The notes under the pieces were generated by a model. That model saw only the letters and a list, made by a program, of their open reading frames with translations. It did not search any database and was not told the origin of the DNA. Both the position numbers and the translations under genes were made by a program. Source: Hypericum androsaemum (taxonomy: Eukaryota; Streptophyta; Magnoliopsida; Malpighiales; Hypericaceae). From it: DNA of 64,000 nucleotides. Numbering within the stretch: position 1 is the first letter of the stretch; the number at the start of each line of letters is the position of its first letter. Location of the stretch: the NCBI GenBank assembly GCA_963995505.1, contig OZ023181.1, positions 20,890,221 to 20,954,220 on the forward strand. Reading direction: 5' to 3'. Positions 24,118 to 32,791 of this stretch are shown one piece after another.

Positions 24118-27100
24118 ATGCAAAAATTAGTGAAGCTCTTTGTTTGCTTTTTCTTGTCTTCCTGTCGTGTTCTTTTCCTCTCCAAGGCCACTGTCATGGC
24201 TTCCGGGCACACAAACGAGACCGATCAAGAGGCGTTGCTGATGATAAAGCATGGAGTGGAGCAGGATCCTTTACAGGTCCTGGATTCCTGGAATTCTTCC
24301 CTTCACTTTTGCAGGTGGCAAGGAGTTCAATGTGGCAATAAGAATCAAAGGGTTGTCTCCCTGGAGCTGCCACGCCTGCACTTGGGGGGAACTCTCTCTC
24401 CTTACATTGGAAACCTTACGCTGCTCAGGGTATTAAACCTTACAGACAACAACTTCCGTGGATCTATACCCCAACAGATTGCCAGTTTGCCTCGGCTGCA
24501 AGATCTTGTCCTTTCGAATAATTCCTTCCAAGGAACTCTGCCTACCAATTTGACCAATCTCCCCAAGCTTGAAACACTCTATCTATCCAACAATAACCTC
24601 AGTGGCCGAATTCCCGCAGAACTTGGTTCTTTGATGCAGCTTAGAGGACTTGCACTTTGGGGCAACCATTTCACAGGTACCATACCACCTTCACTTGGGA
24701 ACCTCTCCTTTCTCACCGTTCTATCTCTACTTTGGAACAATCTTGAGGGAGGCATTCCTATGAATTCGGGCGACTCCAGAACTTGGAATTCCTGCAACTT
24801 GGTAACAATTATCTATCTGGTACCCTCCCTGCCCAGATTTACAACATCTCCTCCTTGTACTACTTGTGTCGCTTACAATTCATTCCAAGGACAGCTTCCT
24901 CCAAGCTTGGGCTTGGATCTTCCAAACCTGCAAGTGTTTTTCATTGGAGGCAATCAGTTCTCTGGATCCATCCCAAAATCATTAGCCAATGCTTCCAAGC
25001 TTACACAACTTGGCATGGAAGACAATAATTTTAACACTCCACCCCCACTGAATTTGGGAACTCTCAAGCATCTCGAATTCTTAGAATTGTCTGCGAATCC
25101 TATATTCTCGAGATGTGAAAGCCAGTGTCGTCTGAGCTTCTTCAGCTCCTTGACCAATTGCACCAACCTGTCAAACCTGGAGCTTGCTCAGACTAACCTC
25201 ACAGGGGCTTTCCCTGATGTTATTACCAACCTGTCAACCAGCCTCACTTACCTATTACTGGACAAAAACTCTTTGTCAGGCCAAATACCTCAGGGTATCG
25301 GGAACCTTTACAATCTCATAAGCCTCTATTTGTTTGATAACAAGCTTTCCGGAGTTATTCCAGATTCTATCGGAGACCTGACCAAATTACAGCAGATCAG
25401 AATCGGAACAAATAAGCTCTCCGGGAAGATTCCAGCCTCGGTAGGTAATCTTTCCTTGCTTGGTATACTTGATCTAAGTGACAACATGCTCGAGGGAGAC
25501 ATACCCAGTTCTTTGGGCAATTGCAAACTCCTGCAAGGTGTCGATCTTAGCTTTAATAACCTGTCAGGAAAGATACCAGAGCAAGTTGTTTCTCTTCCAC
25601 CCCTCTCTATTGGTCTCTATCTAGGCTGGAATAGCTTAACTGGGCCATTACCTCCGGAAGTGGGAAGCCTGAAAAATGTTCAGCAACTCTCGATGCAAGG
25701 CAACCAGTTGTCCGGAGCTATTCCAAGCACTCTTGGTAGTTGCGAGCTGTTGGAATACCTTGACATGGGAAGTAACCTTTTTGAGGGAACCATTCCTTCA
25801 ACATTTCAGCAGCTAAGAGGTATACAGTTCCTAATCCTTTCTCGCAACAACCTTTCTGGAGAGATACCCGAATTTCTCACGGAGATCGCTTCCCTTAATT
25901 ATATTGACCTGTCCTATAACAAGTTTGAAGGTCAAGTCCCCCAAAAAGGAGTATTTGTGAATGTTAGTGCCTTCTTATTTTTCGGAAACAGAGGACTCTG
26001 TGGTGGAATTCCTCAACTGCAACTACCACCTTGTGCCATTCAAGTCTCAAGCAAGCCGAGAAAGCACATCGCAGCTGCAGCAATTGTATTTCCTATTATA
26101 GGGGGTGTTGCCTGCATTGTTCTTTCGGCTTTTGTTTATTGGAGAAGGAAGCAAAGGCGGCAGGAGGTTTCTCCTTCTAGCTTGCCAGTGTTGAGCCAGT
26201 ACTCTGATCTTTGTTACCTTGACCTTCTGCAAGCAACTGGTCATTTCTCCTCAAATAATCTCTTAGGAAAGGGAGGTTTTGGATCTGTATATAGAGGAAC
26301 TCTCAGTGCAGGGGAACTTTTAGCTGTCAAAGTCTTCAATCTGAATGTCCGAGGAGCTAACAAGAGCTTTTTAGCTGAATGCCAAGCACTGAAGAATATT
26401 AGGCACCGGAATCTGGTTAAGATTATATCTGCATGCTCGAGTATTGATTTCAAAGGCCAGGAATTTAAAGCTCTGATATACGAGTTCATGCCTAACGGGA
26501 ACCTGGATAGTTGGTTACATCAAGAATCTTCAAATGGGTTAGAAGGTTCTCATGGCCTGGACTTGACTCGGAGGCTGAGCATAGCCATCAATGTGGCTAA
26601 TGCATTGAAGTATCTCCATCATGACTGCCAAGAACCGGTAATTCATTGCGACCTGAAGCCAAGCAACATCCTCCTGGACAAGGATCTCGTTGCTCATGTT
26701 GGTGATTTTGGTCTGGCTAGACTTGTCATACAACCGGAAACCGCTGGTCGATTTTCTGAGGAGTCTCATACAAGTTCCATCGGAGTAGCAGGAACAGTTG
26801 GTTACATAGCTCCAGGTCATAAATTGTCCTCAATATTTTTCATTTCCACTTTTAACCACTTGAATTGTTGCTTCTGCTCACTTTCGTCCCCGTTATAAAT
26901 CATTTGATTTACAGAATACACTATGAGCAGAGAGGTTTCACCTAAAGGTGATGTCTACAGCTACGGTATCATCCTCTTGGAGCTTTTCACTGGGAAGAGG
27001 CCGACAGATGCAATGTTCAGCGGCAACCTCACACTCCGTAGCTTTGTCGAAACGGGTCTTTTGAGTGATGAAGTGATGCAGATTGTGGATGCTCGACTCT

Positions 27101-27321
27101 TGCTGATCAACGAAGAGGCAGGAGAAGAGCAAGCATTATCATCATCAAACAATGCTGCTTTCTGGCGTGGCACCAGCAGCAAGTACCTTAAGATCAAAGA
27201 GGGCCTGAAATCCATTCTCCATATTGGACTAATGTGTTCTGCCAAATCGCCCGGAGAGCAAACAGACATCAGAGATGCCATCAAGGAACTTGTTAAACTC
27301 AACAAGTTACTTGATTCATAA
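24118..27321 (+). CDS. RLK2: LRR receptor-like kinase, class XII (EFR/FLS2 type)
   Basis: A paralogue of RLK1. Exons 24118-26815 and 26915-27321 join in frame at AP|EYT, giving 1034 residues; the intron is 99 bp. The ATG at 24118 (MQKLVKLFV...) is preferred over 24079 because it matches the start and signal peptide of RLK1. Then come the LRR N-cap, about 20 LRRs, a transmembrane helix (about 650-673), a kinase with GKGGFGSVYRG (about 716), HCD at 843-845 (non-RD) and DFG at 863-865. About residues 216-252 are read in a shifted frame relative to RLK1: a 1-base loss near 24762 is offset by a 2-base loss near 24870. One to two LRRs are therefore replaced by unrelated sequence while the rest stays open. 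A decayed NLR tail follows 10 bases after the stop. Confidence 0.93.
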
Positions 27322-27324
27322 AAT

Positions 27325-27480
27325 GTTACCAGGGCTGAGCTGACAGCTTCATAAGAGAGCGTCGTCATATCTGAAAATAAGTAAATACAGAAACTTGTAA
27401 ATAATCCGCAGAAACCAGTTCCTCCTATGATGTTCATATTGTTCCTCTTAGTGTCTATATTTCTGGTGTAAAAAGCTGTA
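27325..27480 (+). pseudogene. Relic of an NLR C-terminus and 3' UTR behind RLK2
   Basis: Just past the RLK2 stop, translation gives ADSFIRERRHI then stop codons, matching the NLR2 end ADSFIRRREHHIWK. The following bases match the NLR2 3' UTR: AAATAAGTAAATACAGAAAC, TAAATAATCC, TATATTTCTGGTGTAAAAAG. No other part of that NLR gene remains upstream, where RLK2 now stands. Confidence 0.85.
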
Positions 27481-27539
27481 TGTAATAATGGATACGGATT
27501 CGGATATCGGGTAATGGATAATACTATACTCACTCCTAT

Positions 27540-29005
27540 GTACCATGTCATAAAATCCATGAAAGCAATTACAATTGTATACTGCAATTGTTGTAAAGAT
27601 GACATCTTTTGCTGTTTATACATTCCAACCAGCGAGTAAACCAAAATAAAATTCAAAACTTTGCATCCAATAATCCAACACCGAAGATAGAAACTTTCAA
27701 TTCGTTCCCCCGACTTAAAAAAAGCAAGAGAAACAAAAGAAAGACGATAAACACATTGCTTCAAGGAAAACTTACGAGACTATTTTATTCGAGCATTTCA
27801 TCAAACACCTCCTCTCCTCTCCTCTCCTCTCAACCTACCAACGAGACGGCCTCCGACCAAAAACAAAGAACGAGAAGGCCTAGGCCTTTTGTATAAACAA
27901 ACAAACAAACAAATGATGAGTCCAAAATTGAAGAAAGAAAAGCAAGCCCAGAAAAAGAACGAGCAGTTTCTCTTCTCCAAAATAAGTGGGCTGGGCTCGG
28001 TTTTGGCCGTAGGCCCAATGTTTATTAATCAAGTTTCTAAGTCCCGCAGATTCGAATTCGATATCTCTCGATTAACTTCTCATTGATACGTGGCAAGTTC
28101 ATGTTACCTCAATGGATAATCTATTTTCCAATATTAACTACGAAGCTAAGTAATGTACCAAGTAGTCTTAATTAATTTAACAGCAGAGACAGGCTACCTC
28201 ATTTTCCTCTCCATTTGTTTATAAAGTTAATTTTTTTGGGTAAGATTTATAAAGTCAATTGACGTCTCGCATTTGCCACGTCATTAAATAATATCTGCTC
28301 AGCCTTATCTCTCCTAGTCGGATGACAATGAGATCATTACATAAAAGAATAATATCTTGACCAACTCACTAGAAAGCAAAAAGCCAATATGTAATAGAAA
28401 AATTACTTCATGACTCCTCATGCTAAACGAAAAGGTCTCAGAAGTTTAGTAACTGTCCTCCCCTCCCAAGATTTTGGCTCTTCAATGAATTTAAGGGGTA
28501 ATTGTTGGTGGCAATTTTTTTTTTCAAAACTATCTATATTAATGTTGATTTAACCGATTAACTTAAATTTGAGTCAGGTTAGATTATAAAGAAAAGGCAA
28601 AAAAAAATTATTAAATTTTGACATGGATGCATCGGCTTGAACTACATATGTAATTAAGTTAAAACAATTTTCTATTAGTTAATTGAACTAAAAAAATAAA
28701 AACATAATTAAATTAGAACGACACAAAGAAAGAACTAATTTATTGGTGGAAGTTTCATAGATTGCAAAGTGATGCAAGTTAATGGTTGATTTGTTAACTT
28801 ATTTCTAGCACTACCATTCTGAATTTCTGATATCACCATCACTCACTGAATAGGCAAATGGACTAAGCAACAAACAATAAAACAAATGACTTTTCTTTGG
28901 AAGATATCCATAAACAAAGACTTGGAGAGCACCATAAAAAGACAGTGCAAGTACATTGGTATCTAGCTACCTTCTGATGGAGAAATTGGTCACAAAAAAA
29001 GAGTT
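27540..29005 (+). repeat. Spacer and promoter region of NLR3, copy of the RLK2 upstream region
   Basis: The region runs parallel to 22880-24050, with indels, from the NLR-type 3' flank to the last 35 bases before the NLR3 ATG. It also shares AACTACGAAGCTAAGTAATG with the RLK1 spacer (18005). A CCTCT microsatellite lies at 27808-27831 and an ACAA-type run near 27895-27915. No gene is seen. Confidence 0.8.
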
Positions 29006-29039
29006 AAAGTAGGAGAGCTTAAGAAGAGAGAGAAAAAAA

Positions 29040-31865
29040 ATGGCAGAGATTGCAGTGACCCTTGTACTAAACAAGCTAGAGAACGAGGTGCAATTGTTGA
29101 TAGGTGGTCATGAAGATATTGTGTACCTGAGGGGCGAGCTAGAGCGTCTCAGCGCCTTCCTTCGGATTGCTGATCGGATGGAAGAGAGCGATGAGGAGGT
29201 TAAGGTGTGGGTTAGGCAGATCAGAGACTTGGCTCATGACACGGAAGACATTCTTGATGAGTTCAAGATCCTGAACTCGCACCAGCATGGCCCGGGATTA
29301 GCTGGTTTCTACCACAGGATGAGGTGTTGCATCAAGAACATGAAGGCTAGTCGTCGGGTGGGGACGGAGATAAAAGGGCTGTGTTCGAGGATGAAGACCA
29401 TTTCCGAGGGGCTGCGTCGGCTTCGTCAGAAGTTGTGTACAGCTGAGCAGAGTCCTGGCTCCATGAATGCTGGAAACGCGTGGCAGGACTACAGACAAGA
29501 TGCTCTTCTTGTTGACAAGAGTGATTTGGTTGGTATTGACAAGCCTAAGAAGAGGGTTGTTGGTCTGCTGATCGATGGAAGTTCCCGTCGTGAGGTTGTC
29601 TCTATAACCGGCATGGGCGGGCTCGGGAAATCCACCTTGGCGAAGCAAGTGTACAACGACAAAGAGGTCAAGAAGCACTTCGCCGTGCACGCGTGGATCA
29701 CCGTCTCTCAGTCCTACAAGATGGAAGAGCTCCTGAGAGACATCATCAAGCAGCTCTTCAGCGCGGATAGGATGCCGGTTCCCAAAGCAGTAGGCAGCAT
29801 GAACAGCAATCAGCTCAAGGCCAAAACCAAGGAGCTGCTGCAGAAACGAAGGTACCTGATTGTCTTGGATGATGTGTGGAATATAAATGCTTGGGAGGCT
29901 CTCAAGTATGCCTTGCCATCTAACAATTGTGGCAGCCGAGTGATGCTCACCACGCGCAATACCGATCTAGCCATCAGCTCGCGCATAGTGTGCGGGAAGG
30001 TCTACACCATGGAGCCTCTCCCTCCAGAAGAGTCTTGGACTCTTTTCTGCAAGAAAACATTCAAGGGGAATCCCTGCCCTCATCACCTGGAGGACATCTG
30101 CACGAATATCTTGCGCAAGTGCGAGGGACTTCCGCTTGCAATTGTGGCCATAAGCGGTGTCCTGGCGATGAAGGACAAGAGGAGGATAGATGAGTGGGAA
30201 CTTGTAAGGCGCAGCTTAGGCGCCGAGATCGATGGCAACGACAAACTCATGAACTTGAAGAAGGTTCTCTCCCTCAGTTTCAATGATCTGCCATACTATC
30301 TCAAGTCTTGTTTCTTGTACCTGAGCATCTTCCCTGAAGAGCACCCGATTGAGTATATGCGACTTATTCGATTATGGGTCGCAGAAGGCTTCGTGGAAGG
30401 GAAAAATGGCAAGGAGTTGGAAGATGTCGCGGAGGAGTACCTGAATGAGCTTCTAAACAGGAGCCTGCTGCAAGTGACAGAGACAACAAACGACGGACGG
30501 GTGAAAGCCTGCCGCATTCATGACCTCCTCCGAGAGATCGTCATTTCAAAGTCAAGAGATCAGAACTTTGCTGTGATAGCTAAGGAGCAGCTTGCAACAT
30601 GGCCTGACAAAATCCGCCGCCTGTCGATACACAACATGAAGCAGAACATTCCTATGAAAAGGTGCTTTTCGCAGCTACGCTCCTTCTTCATCTTTGGTGT
30701 AGCTGAAAGTTCACCTATCAATTCCTTGTTTCCAATCTCATGGAAGCTGCTTCATGTCTTGGATCTTCAAGGTGCACCAATTAAAAAGTTTCCAGTTCAG
30801 GTCATTGGCCTGTACTACCTAAAATATCTGAGTCTGAAGCATACCAAGGTTGAAATTGTTCCGCCATTTATTGGAGGACTTCTGAACTTAGAGACCCTTG
30901 ATCTCAAACATACTCTTGTCACTCGATTGCCCATCGAGATCTTGAAGTTAAAGCAGCTTCGACATCTCCTGGTGTATCGGTACGAGTTCGAGTCGTATGC
31001 ACACTTCCACTCCAAGTATGCATTTGAGGCACTCGAGGGCATAGGAAGCCTGCAACATCTGCTAAAGTTATGTCTCATAGAGGCACACCAAGGCGAGGTT
31101 GATATACTGGCAGAGCTATGGAAGCTAACCCAACTGAGGCGGTTAGGGATAGCCAAACTGCGAAGGGAAGACGGGAAGAATCTGTGTTCTTGCATTGAGA
31201 ACTTGAGCAACCTTCGTGCATTGTCTCTGCTGGCAGTTGAGGAGGATGAGATACTTGATCTTCAACACATCTTCTCTCCTCCTCAGCTGCTTCAAAGGCT
31301 GTACCTGACAGGTCGTCTAGAGGCGCTACCCCATTGGATTCCGAATCTCGAGAGCCTAACAAGAGTCCACCTGAAATGGAGCCGCTTGAAGCATGATCCA
31401 CTCAAGTCTCTCCAGGTCCTTCCCAACCTTATACATCTCGAGCTACTTCAGGTCTACGAAGGAGACACGTTATGCTTCCAGGCCGGAGGCTTCAAGAAGC
31501 TGAAGCTCTTAGGCATCGACAAATTCGATGACCTGACAAGCATACAAATCGAAGCAGGGGCAATGCCTCGCCTGGAAAAGCTGTGTATCCAGCGGTGCAA
31601 GCTATTGGAGAGGGTTCCATTAGGCATCGAGCACCTGACGAAGCTGAAGGTGCTGCAATTCTTCGACATGACTCAGGAACTAATCAAGACCCTCCGCTCG
31701 GATGAAGAAGCAGGGGACTACTGGAGAGTTGCACACATTCCAGAGGTCTATTCTGCTTACTGGAGAGACGGAGCTTGGGAAATCTACACACTGGAGAGCT
31801 TCAACGACTCTGACAGGCCAAGCCCTGTCATAAACAACGAAGAGCTTCACGCTCGCTGGAAGTGA
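29040..31865 (+). CDS. NLR3: CC-NB-LRR immune receptor, RPM1-like
   Basis: Intronless, 941 residues. Rx-type coiled coil with LAHDTEDILDEF (near residue 68), P-loop GMGGLGKST (191-199), kinase-2 RYLIVLDDVW (271-280), GLPLA (from 363), winged-helix RLWVAEGFVEGK, IHD as the MHD switch (493-495), then LRRs. It forms a second subgroup with NLR4: GKST instead of GKTT, LDDVW instead of LDDLW, IHD instead of VHD. The coiled coil is about eight residues shorter than that of NLR4 near the start (the ASLF segment). Its promoter region is related to that of RLK2, not to those of NLR1 and NLR2. The function as an intracellular immune receptor is inferred from the family. Confidence 0.95.
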   Translation: MAEIAVTLVLNKLENEVQLLIGGHEDIVYLRGELERLSAFLRIADRMEESDEEVKVWVRQIRDLAHDTEDILDEFKILNSHQHGPGLAGFYHRMRCCIKNMKASRRVGTEIKGLCSRMKTISEGLRRLRQKLCTAEQSPGSMNAGNAWQDYRQDALLVDKSDLVGIDKPKKRVVGLLIDGSSRREVVSITGMGGLGKSTLAKQVYNDKEVKKHFAVHAWITVSQSYKMEELLRDIIKQLFSADRMPVPKAVGSMNSNQLKAKTKELLQKRRYLIVLDDVWNINAWEALKYALPSNNCGSRVMLTTRNTDLAISSRIVCGKVYTMEPLPPEESWTLFCKKTFKGNPCPHHLEDICTNILRKCEGLPLAIVAISGVLAMKDKRRIDEWELVRRSLGAEIDGNDKLMNLKKVLSLSFNDLPYYLKSCFLYLSIFPEEHPIEYMRLIRLWVAEGFVEGKNGKELEDVAEEYLNELLNRSLLQVTETTNDGRVKACRIHDLLREIVISKSRDQNFAVIAKEQLATWPDKIRRLSIHNMKQNIPMKRCFSQLRSFFIFGVAESSPINSLFPISWKLLHVLDLQGAPIKKFPVQVIGLYYLKYLSLKHTKVEIVPPFIGGLLNLETLDLKHTLVTRLPIEILKLKQLRHLLVYRYEFESYAHFHSKYAFEALEGIGSLQHLLKLCLIEAHQGEVDILAELWKLTQLRRLGIAKLRREDGKNLCSCIENLSNLRALSLLAVEEDEILDLQHIFSPPQLLQRLYLTGRLEALPHWIPNLESLTRVHLKWSRLKHDPLKSLQVLPNLIHLELLQVYEGDTLCFQAGGFKKLKLLGIDKFDDLTSIQIEAGAMPRLEKLCIQRCKLLERVPLGIEHLTKLKVLQFFDMTQELIKTLRSDEEAGDYWRVAHIPEVYSAYWRDGAWEIYTLESFNDSDRPSPVINNEELHARWK

Positions 31866-32780
31866 CGATCCTTTCGATTATTGCATCTCCCGCCATATAC
31901 ATATATCTTGTGCACATTGTAAGATACAAATATTACTCCTTCTACTCTGTCCAAACGAATACTGTAAATAGTTGTAAAGACTGTAAGAAATGTAGCTTGA
32001 TACACTATACTCGGTTGTAAATCGTTGTGAATAGTTTCTACCTCCAGTGAAGGTTAGATCTTGTACTCATCTGGATGACATTCCAGGAACTTGGTTATTA
32101 AAAATTGGACAGCACTTATTATGTATAGTTATTTATCGTTAAGTGGCCACCTCATTCATCTACTTGCTGAGTCCGTTGGACACTGACATATCCATTAATT
32201 AAATCTCTAAGATGGCTCAGCCTTTAAAAATTCCAACCAAAGTTAGTTCGAGTTGTTACCTTTATTTCTCAGCAACTTCCATAGGTCCAAACCTTGATAG
32301 CCAACTTCGAGTATGAGAATGTAACCGCGTTAAAACTTAGTATGGAGAACTTTGCCATTCTATGCGACTCTGCCTAGCTCAAACCTGGATTAGCTGGTCC
32401 AGTGGGTGTCCAGGTATCCGACGGTCTTGACCAATAAACTATAGGACTCAAAACTCATGACGTTATTGTCATGAAATGTTTATTACGAGACAAGCTTATC
32501 TTGTAAATTTCGTGGAGACGTGATATGTCGTTGTCATTAAGGGAAAAAAAAGAAATCAAAAGGAAATTACCAATGAGATGACATATTGCTTAATAGACTA
32601 GCTTTCCTAAGAACATCAGCAATGACATAATCAACGGAGACTAGTAGATAGCAACAATAAACAGAGACTTTGGAGCTGCGTTTAAGAAGACTTAGGCCTC
32701 TAAACTGCAAAAGAGTTTACCATAATGAAGAATTTGATGCAGAAAAGATTGTGACGAAAGGGAAGCAAGGGAATAACAAA
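31866..32780. other. Spacer between NLR3 and NLR4
   Basis: No gene or structured repeat was recognised. The NLR-type 3' flank seen at the other four genes is not evident here. Confidence 0.5.
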
Positions 32781-32791
32781 CAAACAAAAAA

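Noticed and set aside
26961..27764. Minus-strand frame of 267 codons opposite RLK2
   Set aside because: It is a shadow of RLK2 exon 2 and of the NLR-type 3' flank, with no similarity to a protein family.
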